DNA of 64,000 nucleotides from JBFMHP01 sp040752855 (GTDB taxonomy: Bacteria > Pseudomonadota > Gammaproteobacteria > RBG-16-57-12): NCBI GenBank assembly GCA_040752855.1, contig JBFMHP010000001.1, forward strand, positions 179,616-243,615, read 5' to 3'. The translations under genes and the position numbers were made by a program. Shown piece by piece: positions 9,140 to 16,730 of this stretch (positions are counted from its first letter, which is position 1; each line of letters opens with the position of its first letter). The notes below the pieces were generated by a model that was not told where the DNA came from, did no database searches, and saw only the letters and a list, made by a program, of their open reading frames with translations.

Positions 9140-9433
9140 ATGAAATACAAGTGTATATTGCTCGCAGCTATGATCCCGTTTGTCACGTTGCCCGCCGTCG
9201 CGGGGGAGGGCATGAAACAGATGTCGTTCCAGAATATGGATGCTGATCACGACGGCATGATCAGCAAAACCGAGGCGGCATCAAACAAGAAGCTGACCGA
9301 GAAATGGAGTAAATATGACGCCAACAAGGACAATATGTTGGAAGAAGCCGAGTTCTCGCGTTTTGAAGAAGAGTACGCCGCCAAAGAAGGACAGAAACCG
9401 GCCGCCCCTGCCGGCGGGATGACAAATCCGTAA
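9140..9433 (+). CDS. Small secreted EF-hand calcium-binding protein
   Basis: This is a 97-residue protein with a signal peptide ending near LPAVAGE. Two canonical EF-hand loops follow: DADHDGMISKTE and DANKDNMLEEAE, each with Asp/Asn at positions 1, 3 and 5 and Glu at 12. The C-terminal tail is Pro/Ala rich. The ATG at 9140 is preferred because GAGAGGAG lies upstream; the longer frame upstream has no such site. It should bind two calcium ions in the periplasm or outside the cell; the partner is unknown. Confidence 0.88.
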   Translation: MKYKCILLAAMIPFVTLPAVAGEGMKQMSFQNMDADHDGMISKTEAASNKKLTEKWSKYDANKDNMLEEAEFSRFEEEYAAKEGQKPAAPAGGMTNP

Positions 9434-9494
9434 GCGCCGAGACAACCGCGCCCAGCACCGCATCTGGGCGCAGGTTGTCGAATCGATCCATTCA

Positions 9495-9566
9495 GGGAAG
9501 CGCTGAATAATTCCATCCTGGAATTCTCAGGGCACGGAACCCCTAGCAAATCAGAGGGGCCTTGGG
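9495..9566 (+). repeat. Dispersed MITE-like repeat, copy C
   Basis: This copy is nearly identical to copy A (31-116, opposite orientation) apart from a 14-base internal gap, and it also aligns with 7841-7884. It lies between two convergent genes. The core is an imperfect palindrome around TTCCATCCTGGAA. Confidence 0.65.
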
Positions 9567-9568
9567 CG

Positions 9569-10039
9569 TCAAGTCTTGTTGCAATTGCTCAGTGTCAGCG
9601 ACGGCGGATCCACAGAGAAGATAAACGGCGCCGTTTGACGCAAGGCATTCAGCCCCAGTATCAGCCGCGAGGCATTGGGAAACACCGCGGCTTCCACCTC
9701 CGTGAGTCTGCACGTGGCGCCGATATTCAATCCGCTGATCTTATATACCGGCACGACGATGGTATTGCCATTGGCCAAGGAACCCTTCAAATCCCGGCTG
9801 TATTCCGCATTGCCTTTGCGTGTGAGGACATCCAGTGTTTCCTGGTTGATGGTGAGGTAACTTGAGCCGGTATCGACCATGAGTTCGACAGCCCCGTAAC
9901 CCTCCAGATGGCCATCGATATAATAAGAAGATTTACTCCCTTCATGCATGGGCACGGTGGTGCCGAAGTCGGCCGCCGAAGCAGCATTGTGGGCCACCAG
10001 CAATGATGCCGACACGCACGCAGTTATCAGTCGCTTCAT
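9569..10039 (-). CDS. Retropepsin-like aspartic protease, secreted
   Basis: A 156-residue protein with a signal peptide (MKRLITACVSASLLVAHNAASA) and a single-domain retropepsin fold. The catalytic triad DTG is in ELMVDTGSSYLTI, and the typical later element LILGLNALRQ is followed by a closing beta strand. Enzymes of this type are active as homodimers. The start at 10039 is taken because the signal peptide follows directly; earlier in-frame ATGs would add a non-signal extension. It stands alone on this strand. Periplasmic localisation is inferred, and the substrate is unknown. Confidence 0.82.
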   Translation of the reverse strand: MKRLITACVSASLLVAHNAASAADFGTTVPMHEGSKSSYYIDGHLEGYGAVELMVDTGSSYLTINQETLDVLTRKGNAEYSRDLKGSLANGNTIVVPVYKISGLNIGATCRLTEVEAAVFPNASRLILGLNALRQTAPFIFSVDPPSLTLSNCNKT

Positions 10040-10256
10040 GTGTTTGATATCTCGCATTTTGAACAGGCACATGGCTATATATCGGCTTTGTTGCCAGGAG
10101 GTTGATAAATACTCGCATACACGCATGCGCGATTTCCACCCTTGATAATACGCGACGCGTCCCGCTTAATAACTGGAATGATTTAATACCAACATAATTG
10201 GGAATCTGTATTGCATCTGCGCCGAGACGATTCATGCAAGAAAAGTGGAACCCCTC

Positions 10257-10508
10257 ATGCAACCGATACAAGACCTGCTCAACCGCATCCGCTGGGATGA
10301 AGAATTCGGCCAGGGCGAGTTCCTCATCGCCTATTACGATCGCGTTAAGGACGGCAAGCTGACCGTGCCGTTTGCAGCGTTGCAGTTTTTTCCGGGCGAT
10401 CATTTCACGGTCGGTTTTGTCGACGATGAGGGTGTGACGCACACTATTCCACTGCACCGCATCCGCGCCGTCTATAAAGATGGTAAGCTGATTTGGCAAC
10501 GCCCGTAA
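10257..10508 (+). CDS. DUF504 family protein
   Basis: This 83-residue protein matches the DUF504 (UPF0248) family: IQDLLNRIRWDEEFG near the start, AYYDRVKDG in the middle, and a C-terminal segment (PLHRIRAVYKDGKLIW) typical of this fold. The function is not established; some relatives are linked to RNA-associated proteins. The ATG at 10257 begins at the usual family position; a GTG at 10245 would add four residues. The gene precedes the sulfurtransferase by 28 bases on the same strand, so the two are probably cotranscribed. Confidence 0.82.
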   Translation: MQPIQDLLNRIRWDEEFGQGEFLIAYYDRVKDGKLTVPFAALQFFPGDHFTVGFVDDEGVTHTIPLHRIRAVYKDGKLIWQRP

Positions 10509-10536
10509 AATTAATCCAATCGATGCGAATAAGACC

Positions 10537-11388
10537 ATGCCCTACACCACACTGATATCCATCGCCGATCTCGCGCGCCATTTTGAACATCCGGACTGGC
10601 GCATCATCGACTGCCGCTTCGATCTCGCCGATACCACGCGCGGCCGCACCGCCTATCGCGCCGCGCACATCCCCGGCGCCGTCTATGCCCATCTGGATGA
10701 GGATCTCTCCGCGCCGATGATCCCCGGCAAGACCGGGCGCCATCCGCTCCCGGCCCAATCCGATTTGGTTGCGACGCTCTCGCACTGGGGAATCGATGGG
10801 CGCGTGCAGGTGGTGGCCTATGACGACAGCGGCGGGCCGTTCGCCGCGCGGCTGTGGTGGCTGTTGCGCTGGCTGGGACACGAACATGTGGCGGTGCTCG
10901 ATGGCGGCTGGCGGCACTGGGTGGCGGCGAGGCTGCCGGTCTGCGATGCGCAATGTGCGCCGGTCGCGCGTAGTTTTACACCGCAGCCGCGTCCGTATCT
11001 CGCCGTGGACGCGGACGACGTGCTGCGCGCCCTCGATGATCCGGCCATCAAGCTGCTAGATGCCCGCGCCGCCGACCGTTATCGCGGTGAAAATGAAACC
11101 CTCGATCCCAAGGCCGGCCACATCCCCGGCGCGCTCTCCGCGCCCTTCATGGGTAATCTCGACAGTGCTGGAAGATTTCTGGATCAGGAATCATTGCGCG
11201 CACGCTATCGCGCGCTGCTGGGCGCCACCACCGCCGCCAACACCATTGCCTATTGCGGCTCCGGCGTGACCGCCGCGCACGACATCCTCGCCATGTTGCA
11301 CGCCGGTCTCGGCGACGCTCGGCTTTATGCCGGTTCGTGGAGCCATTGGATCACCGATCCCGCGCGGCCGATTGAAACGGGCGGGTAA
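10537..11388 (+). CDS. sseA: 3-mercaptopyruvate/thiosulfate sulfurtransferase
   Basis: The 283-residue protein has two tandem rhodanese domains. The C-terminal one carries the active-site loop CGSGVTA with catalytic C240. A CG[S/T]G pattern is typical of 3-mercaptopyruvate sulfurtransferases, whereas thiosulfate sulfurtransferases usually have CRKG. It should transfer sulfane sulfur from mercaptopyruvate to a thiol acceptor or cyanide in the cytoplasm. The N-terminal domain is inactive, as usual for the family. It is convergent with pyrD. Confidence 0.9.
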   Translation: MPYTTLISIADLARHFEHPDWRIIDCRFDLADTTRGRTAYRAAHIPGAVYAHLDEDLSAPMIPGKTGRHPLPAQSDLVATLSHWGIDGRVQVVAYDDSGGPFAARLWWLLRWLGHEHVAVLDGGWRHWVAARLPVCDAQCAPVARSFTPQPRPYLAVDADDVLRALDDPAIKLLDARAADRYRGENETLDPKAGHIPGALSAPFMGNLDSAGRFLDQESLRARYRALLGATTAANTIAYCGSGVTAAHDILAMLHAGLGDARLYAGSWSHWITDPARPIETGG

Positions 11389-11393
11389 CAACT

Positions 11394-11425
11394 GTTGATG
11401 GGTGCAGCGCAGCGAAACCCATCAA
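11394..11425. repeat. Dispersed palindrome (GATGGGT family)
   Basis: GTTGATGGGT and ACCCATCAAC pair around GCAGCGCAGCGAA. The element lies between the convergent sseA and pyrD genes and could end transcription from both sides. Related GATGGGT/ACCCATC hairpins occur at 14693-14714 and 14729-14755. Confidence 0.6.
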
Positions 11426-11438
11426 CGCGCGGCTCAAA

Positions 11439-12461
11439 TCACGCCTTCCCGCACAATCCCCGCAACACCTCTTTAACCAGTGCCGGGCCACGATAAATTA
11501 ATCCACTGTAAAGCTGCACCAGCGAAGCTCCAGCCTCAAGCTTCTCTGCAGCATCGGCACCACTCAGAATACCGCCTGCCCCGATGATGGGCAGCCGGCC
11601 TTGCAGCGCTGCGGCCAGCTGGCGCACCACTTGGGTGGATTTCTCGCGCACCGGCGCACCGCTCAAGCCCCCGGCCTCCTCGGCATGGGGCAGGCCCTGT
11701 ACGCCTTCGCGCGCGACTGTGGTGTTGGTGGCAATCACCCCGTCGATGCGGTACTTGAGCAAGAGGGCGGCAATGGCCGCGACCTGCTCGGCGTCGAGAT
11801 CGGGCGCGATCTTCAAGACCAGCGGCACATAGCGCCCGTGAGCCTCGGCGAGCCGCGCCTGTTCCTGTTTGAGCGCGGCGAGCAGTTTGTCGAGTTCGCT
11901 GGTGCCTTGCAGTTGGCGCAGGTCCTTGGTGTTGGGGGAAGAGATGTTCGCCGTGATGTAGCTGGCGTAAGGATAGACCTTGCGCAAGCAGATGAGATAG
12001 TCGTCGACCGCGTGTTCGATCGGTGTATCGAAGTTCTTGCCGATGTTGATGCCCAGCACGCCCTTGAAACGCGCGCGTTTGACGTTTTCGATCAGCGCAT
12101 CGACGCCCGCGTTGTTGAATCCCATGCGATTGATGATGGCCTGCGCCTTCGGCAGGCGAAACAGCCGCGGCTTGGGATTGCCCGGTTGCGGGCGCGGGGT
12201 GACGGTGCCGATCTCGATGAAACCGAAGCCCAGCGCGGCGAGCGCATCGATATAGGCGCCGTTTTTATCGAGCCCGGCGGCCAATCCCACCGGATTGGGG
12301 AATTCGATGCCCATCACCGTGCGCGGGGCGCACGGGATGCGCGGCGTGAACAGGCCGGTGAGGCCAAGTTTGTTCAGGGCGGTCAACGCGCCAAGGGTGA
12401 TGTGATGGGCGTTTTCCGCCTCGAGGCGGAAGAAGAGCGGTCGCAAGAGCGTATACAACAT
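11439..12461 (-). CDS. pyrD: Dihydroorotate dehydrogenase (quinone), class 2
   Basis: A 340-residue flavoenzyme that oxidises dihydroorotate to orotate in pyrimidine synthesis, passing electrons to the quinone pool. The N-terminal helical extension (MLYTLLRPLFFRLEAENAH) marks class 2, membrane-associated enzymes. NPVGLAAGLDKNG and the NISSPNTKDLRQLQ segment with the catalytic Ser are intact. The start at 12461 matches the class 2 N-terminus; the longer open frame upstream belongs to murI read in another frame. It lies 38 bases downstream of murI on the same strand. Confidence 0.95.
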   Translation of the reverse strand: MLYTLLRPLFFRLEAENAHHITLGALTALNKLGLTGLFTPRIPCAPRTVMGIEFPNPVGLAAGLDKNGAYIDALAALGFGFIEIGTVTPRPQPGNPKPRLFRLPKAQAIINRMGFNNAGVDALIENVKRARFKGVLGINIGKNFDTPIEHAVDDYLICLRKVYPYASYITANISSPNTKDLRQLQGTSELDKLLAALKQEQARLAEAHGRYVPLVLKIAPDLDAEQVAAIAALLLKYRIDGVIATNTTVAREGVQGLPHAEEAGGLSGAPVREKSTQVVRQLAAALQGRLPIIGAGGILSGADAAEKLEAGASLVQLYSGLIYRGPALVKEVLRGLCGKA

Positions 12462-12499
12462 ATCGGGATCGCAGCGGGTGTGATGGAAGTCGGCGTATT

Positions 12500-13300
12500 C
12501 TAGCCCGCATTTCCCGGCGAGGCGACCATTGGCGCCACCTCCACCTCTCCCCATAGCTGGCGCAACACCTCGTGCGCCTGCGCCGGCTCGCCCGAGGTCC
12601 AGAACCGCTCGACACCATTTGCCTCTCCCGGCGCGAGCAGATGATGCTCGCGCAACACACGCTGCACCTGCCGGGCGACCGCCGGTCCGGTATCGATCAG
12701 TTGTACCGCTGGCCCGGCCAGCGCTTGGATCTGCGCGCGCACCAGCGGGTAGTGGGTGCACCCCAATATGATGGTGTCGACGCCCGCCTCCAGCAGCGGC
12801 GCGAGGTAGCGCTGCAAGAGCGACTGCAAGCGCGGGGAATGCAGTTCGCCCTGCTCGATCTGTTCGACCAGGCCGGGGCAGGGCTGGGTGATGATGTGCG
12901 CGGCGCCGGAATACTGTTGCAACAGGGCGCTGAAGCGCGCGCTGCTCAGCGTTCCGCTGGTCGCCAGCACGCCGATGATGCCGTTTCGGCTCGCCGCCAC
13001 CGCCGGCTTGATCCCCGGCTCCATGGCGATGATCGGCAGCGTGCAACGGGCGCGCAGCGTCTTCACCGCCGCCGCGGTGGCGGTATTGCAGGCGACAACA
13101 ATGGCCTTCACCTCGTGCGCAAGCAGAAACTCGCAACAGGCCACGCTGCGCTCGACGATGTACGACTCGGGCTTGGGCCCGTACGGCGCATGGCGGCTGT
13201 CGGCCAGATAATACAGATCCTCGTGCGGCAACAGCGCGCGGATCTCGCGCAATACCGAAATCCCGCCGACGCCTGAATCAAATACCCCGATCGCGGCCAT
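12500..13300 (-). CDS. murI: Glutamate racemase
   Basis: The 266-residue enzyme converts L-glutamate to D-glutamate for peptidoglycan. The family hallmarks are present: FDSGVGGISVLREI at the N-terminus, and the two catalytic Cys in VVACNTATA and GCTHYPL. GAGGCG lies just before the ATG at 13300. It lies four bases downstream of yqcC and is followed by pyrD, all on the minus strand, so the three are probably one operon. Confidence 0.95.
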   Translation of the reverse strand: MAAIGVFDSGVGGISVLREIRALLPHEDLYYLADSRHAPYGPKPESYIVERSVACCEFLLAHEVKAIVVACNTATAAAVKTLRARCTLPIIAMEPGIKPAVAASRNGIIGVLATSGTLSSARFSALLQQYSGAAHIITQPCPGLVEQIEQGELHSPRLQSLLQRYLAPLLEAGVDTIILGCTHYPLVRAQIQALAGPAVQLIDTGPAVARQVQRVLREHHLLAPGEANGVERFWTSGEPAQAHEVLRQLWGEVEVAPMVASPGNAG

Positions 13301-13306
13301 ATCGCC

Positions 13307-13645
13307 TCAATGCAACCGCCGCTGCTCGCTGAGCAGTCGGTCGATGGTTTCGATGATGCGCAGGAGATTGCCGATATCCAACTCGACCCCTTTGAGCGCC
13401 TCGGTGGCATAGGCGTGGACATTGCAATTGCGCGGCAGCGAGCGGCCTTCATCCAGTAGCTTGGCAAGCCGGGGGATGAACACCCATTGCAGCCACTCCT
13501 GTAACAACAGGGTGTCGCAGCAGAACGGCGTCTGGCTTTGCAGCGCGCTCGCGGCGGGCGGCTCAATAGACCAAAAATGCAGGGCGCGCAATTCAAATTC
13601 CAGCTCGGACAACAGACCGCGCAATTGTGTGGATCGTGATGTCAT
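13307..13645 (-). CDS. yqcC: YqcC family protein
   Basis: This 112-residue protein matches YqcC (DUF446): L..LE.ELRAL..WS.EPP near the start, PFC.DTL..QEWLQW.FIPR in the middle and an acidic amphipathic C-terminus. The family is common in gammaproteobacteria and often lies next to truC; its function is unknown. The start at 13645 matches the family N-terminus; an in-frame ATG 33 bases upstream is less likely. It sits at the head of the yqcC-murI-pyrD run. Confidence 0.85.
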   Translation of the reverse strand: MTSRSTQLRGLLSELEFELRALHFWSIEPPAASALQSQTPFCCDTLLLQEWLQWVFIPRLAKLLDEGRSLPRNCNVHAYATEALKGVELDIGNLLRIIETIDRLLSEQRRLH

Positions 13646-13709
13646 GATTGTTTCTGGCATGAAATAACAGAACCACATTCTATCCCGTGCGTCATCGTGG
13701 AGTCATCGC

Positions 13710-14684
13710 TTGACCGGCCTGTCACGCATATTTAATCTCCCCCAAGGAACTCAAAAAACACTTCTCGTGACCGCACCCTCGATCTCCTCTGCCAACCCCC
13801 GGCTGACCGGCATGCTGTTCGTGCTGCTCGGCGCGCTGGGCTTTTCCACCAAGGCGGTGCTGATTAAGCTGGCCTATCAATACCAGCCGGATCTGTCTTC
13901 GATCACCCTGATGACCTTGCGCATGCTGATGGCGCTGCCTTTCTTCATTGCCATCGCGCTGTGGAAATCACGCGAGCAGACCGAACCCGCGCTCGGCAAG
14001 CGCGATTATCTCGCCATCGCCGCCTTGGGCCTGTGCGGTTATTACATCGCCAGTTTTCTCGATTTCGAGGGGCTGCAATACATCAGCGCCGGTCTGGAAC
14101 GCATGGTGCTGTTTCTCTACCCCACGTTAGTGGTGCTGCTCTCCGCCGCCCTGAACAAGCGGCGCATCGCCAAGGTCGAGGTCGTGGCGCTGCTGATCAG
14201 CTATGCCGGCATCACGTTGTTCTTCTTCGATTACCTGGGCGGGGAGCAGCGTGATCTCGTCCTTGGCACCGCGCTGGTGTTCGGCAGCGCCGTGGCCTTC
14301 GCCGTGTATTTCGTCGGCAGCGCCCAGGTCATGCAGCGTATCGGATCGGCGCGTTTCACCGCCTTGGCGATGATGGCCGCCAGCATGGCCACCGTCGGGC
14401 ATTTTGCCGCGCGACATGAACTTGCCGAGCTGCGCCAACCGGTGGAGATCTATGTGATCGCTTTGCTGATCGCTCTGATCGCTACCGTAGCCGCGTCCAT
14501 CCTGGTCAACGCCGGGATCAAGCGGGTGGGGGCGGGGCCGGCGGCCATCGTGACCGCCAACGGTCCGATCCTGACCTTGTTGCTGGCCTACGTCTTTCTG
14601 GATGAAACCTTCACACTGCTGCAGCTCGGCGGGGCGGGACTGGTGCTCTACGGGGTCTATCTGATTGGGCGGCGATCGGCGTGA
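13710..14684 (+). CDS. EamA/DMT-family transporter
   Basis: An integral membrane protein of up to 324 residues with about ten hydrophobic segments in two EamA repeats, typical of drug/metabolite exporters. The first repeat starts at GMLFVLLGALGFSTKAVLIKLAY and the second at about residue 175. The TTG at 13710 has GGAG eight bases before it. A GTG at 13767 would remove 19 residues and fits the usual short N-terminal tail, so the start is uncertain. The substrate cannot be inferred. It stands between yqcC (divergent) and the cytochrome b gene (convergent). Confidence 0.85.
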   Translation: MTGLSRIFNLPQGTQKTLLVTAPSISSANPRLTGMLFVLLGALGFSTKAVLIKLAYQYQPDLSSITLMTLRMLMALPFFIAIALWKSREQTEPALGKRDYLAIAALGLCGYYIASFLDFEGLQYISAGLERMVLFLYPTLVVLLSAALNKRRIAKVEVVALLISYAGITLFFFDYLGGEQRDLVLGTALVFGSAVAFAVYFVGSAQVMQRIGSARFTALAMMAASMATVGHFAARHELAELRQPVEIYVIALLIALIATVAASILVNAGIKRVGAGPAAIVTANGPILTLLLAYVFLDETFTLLQLGGAGLVLYGVYLIGRRSA

Positions 14685-14692
14685 TGCTGTTT

Positions 14693-14755
14693 GATGGGTT
14701 GCGCTGCACCCATCCGACGACCCGCTCGGATGGGTGGAATGAAATGGAACCCATC
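14693..14755. repeat. Two GATGGGT-type palindromes
   Basis: Two adjacent hairpins, 14693-14714 and 14729-14755, each pair GATGGGT with ACCCATC. They lie between convergent genes and belong to the same family as 11394-11425. A terminator-like role is plausible. Confidence 0.5.
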
Positions 14756-14760
14756 GCCGG

Positions 14761-15384
14761 CTAGTGTGGTGATTCCGGCTTGACGGTCTTGCGGCCGGTG
14801 ACCATGGCGCGGGGCAGGTTCTCGCCGTGCAGGCGGCTGGAAACAATCACGCCCGCGATATGCACTGCAACCAGGAACAAGGTGAAGTTGGAGAAGAATT
14901 CGTGAATCTCCTCCCAGAATTCCTCGGCTTCGTTTTCTTCCGCTTCATGCTCGTCATTATCAGCATACGCGCTAGCTATCAGGCCGATCTCCACCTGGGC
15001 CAGCGGTCCACGACCTTCCTTGCCGTACGCCACCAGCCCGGTCCAGCAACTCAGGAACAGGAAGATCAGCAGGAACACGACCATCAGGCCGCCGGCCGGA
15101 TTGTGGCCGTAATAATGTTGCGGCTTGCCGGTGGTCAGGCTCTTCAGATAGGCCAGGATTGCGCCGGGACCGCAGATGAAATCACTGAAGCGCGCGTGCT
15201 TCGAACCAACAAAGCCCCAGACCACACGAAACAGCACCAGCGCCGTGACCACATAGCCGGCATAGGCATGCAGCTCTTCACCGTCTTCCCCGGTCAGGTA
15301 GGCGATAGTGAAGAACAGCACCAGCGACCAGTGAAACACGCGGACCGCGAGATCCCATACCTTGACGGTTTCTTGATTGCCCAT
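14761..15384 (-). CDS. Cytochrome b561-type membrane protein
   Basis: This 207-residue protein opens with KVWDLAVRVFHWSLVLFF, the hallmark of bacterial cytochrome b561/NiFe-hydrogenase cytochrome b-like proteins. Four membrane helices are visible. Candidate heme ligands are H18, H39 and the His in VAVHIAGVIVSSRLH. An unusually acidic loop (DNDEHEAEENEAEEFWEE) precedes the last helix. It should shuttle electrons between quinol and a soluble c-type cytochrome. No cytochrome c gene adjoins it here, so the redox partner is unknown. Confidence 0.88.
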   Translation of the reverse strand: MGNQETVKVWDLAVRVFHWSLVLFFTIAYLTGEDGEELHAYAGYVVTALVLFRVVWGFVGSKHARFSDFICGPGAILAYLKSLTTGKPQHYYGHNPAGGLMVVFLLIFLFLSCWTGLVAYGKEGRGPLAQVEIGLIASAYADNDEHEAEENEAEEFWEEIHEFFSNFTLFLVAVHIAGVIVSSRLHGENLPRAMVTGRKTVKPESPH

Positions 15385-15459
15385 AGGCCATGCACTCCCG
15401 AGAAGTTTCCGTCGTTATTATCGGAAAATCGGAATTAAGCTTTGCTTATCATCGCCCGT

Positions 15460-16584
15460 TTAGCCCTCGGGCGTACCCTTGAACAGAGACTCGATCTTGC
15501 CGCGCAGATTGATGCGGTCCTGTTCCGAGTCCTCGAACTGGGCCTTGATCACCAGCAGGTCGGGCAGCACCTCCAGGAACACATCCACCAGACGCGGCTC
15601 GAAATGGGTGCCGCGGCAACGGGTGATCTCGGCCACCGCCGCCTCCACAGTCCAGGGGCGTTTGTAGGGGCGCTCCGAGAGCAGGGCGTCGAACACATCG
15701 CAGATGGCCACGATGCGCCCGCACAGCGGGATCTCCTCGCCCTTGAGGCGATAAGGGTAACCGCCGCCGTCCCATTTCTCGTGATGGGTGAGGGCGATGG
15801 TGCGTGCGGTTTGCAGCAGTTCGGAATGATGGCCGTCGAGCAGCTCGGTGCCGAGGGTGACATGGGTCTGCATGACCTGCCATTCGCGCGCATCGAGCGG
15901 GCCGGGTCTGAGCAGGATGCTGTCGGGGATGCCGATCTTGCCGACATCGTGCATCGGCGAGGCGGTGAGGACCAGCTCGGCCTCTGTGTCGCTCATGCCC
16001 GCGCCCATGGCCAGCAGCTGGGCGTATTTGCTCAGGCGGATGATGTGGTTGCCGGTCTCGTTGTCGCGGAATTCCGCGGCGCGCCCCAGGCGGCGGATGA
16101 TCTCCAGCCGTGTTTCATTGAGCTCCCAGGTGCGCTCCATGACCTTCTCTTCCAGCAACGCGTTCTGATTGCGCAGCTGGTTGTGCATCAGGCGCACCTC
16201 GAGGATGTTCTTGATGCGGGTGAGCACCTCGGTGCGGTCGAAGGGCTTGCCGAGGAAATCCTTGGCGCCGTTTTGCAGGGCGCGGATGCGGGTGTCTTGA
16301 TCGGATTGGGCGGTAAGCACCAGGATGGGGAGGTAGCTGTCCTGCTCGATCTCGTTGAGCTGCGCCATTACCTGGAAGCCATCGTAATAGGGCATATCGA
16401 TGTCGAGCAGGATAAGGTCGTACTTGTGGGTGCGATACAGGTCGGCGACCGTGCGGGAATCCGTCGCGCCGCTCACGTTCTGATAACCCGCCGAGCGCAG
16501 GATCTTCTCCAGCAGCAGGACATTTGAGGGCAGATCATCCACCACCAAGATCTTGGCCGTTAAGGTATTGGGCAGATTCGGCAT
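15460..16584 (-). CDS. HD-GYP response regulator (c-di-GMP phosphodiesterase, RpfG-like)
   Basis: The 374-residue protein has an N-terminal receiver domain (ILVVDDLPSN; phospho-acceptor in LILLDIDMPYYDG). A coiled linker follows, then an HD-GYP domain with MHDVGKIGIPD and the GYP element in HHEKWDGGGYP. Proteins of this type degrade c-di-GMP to pGpG or GMP when phosphorylated. It is divergent from a hybrid kinase that carries Hpt and receiver domains; the 146-base shared intergenic region suggests a functional pair (inference). Confidence 0.93.
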   Translation of the reverse strand: MPNLPNTLTAKILVVDDLPSNVLLLEKILRSAGYQNVSGATDSRTVADLYRTHKYDLILLDIDMPYYDGFQVMAQLNEIEQDSYLPILVLTAQSDQDTRIRALQNGAKDFLGKPFDRTEVLTRIKNILEVRLMHNQLRNQNALLEEKVMERTWELNETRLEIIRRLGRAAEFRDNETGNHIIRLSKYAQLLAMGAGMSDTEAELVLTASPMHDVGKIGIPDSILLRPGPLDAREWQVMQTHVTLGTELLDGHHSELLQTARTIALTHHEKWDGGGYPYRLKGEEIPLCGRIVAICDVFDALLSERPYKRPWTVEAAVAEITRCRGTHFEPRLVDVFLEVLPDLLVIKAQFEDSEQDRINLRGKIESLFKGTPEG

Positions 16585-16730
16585 GGTTGTTTTCGTTGGG
16601 TTGCGATCCCTTGCTCTGGTTCGTGTAGGTATAGAGTTTTTCTATTAGTACCCGCCGGGCACTTCTTCTACAGTAACTCACCATACTACCGTTATCGATA
16701 GAATGCCATCGACCTTGAGCGGGCGCGGAC

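Noticed and set aside
12462..13136. N-terminal extension of pyrD reaching into murI
   Set aside because: It is murI read in another frame; class 2 PyrD proteins begin at MLYTLLRPLF.
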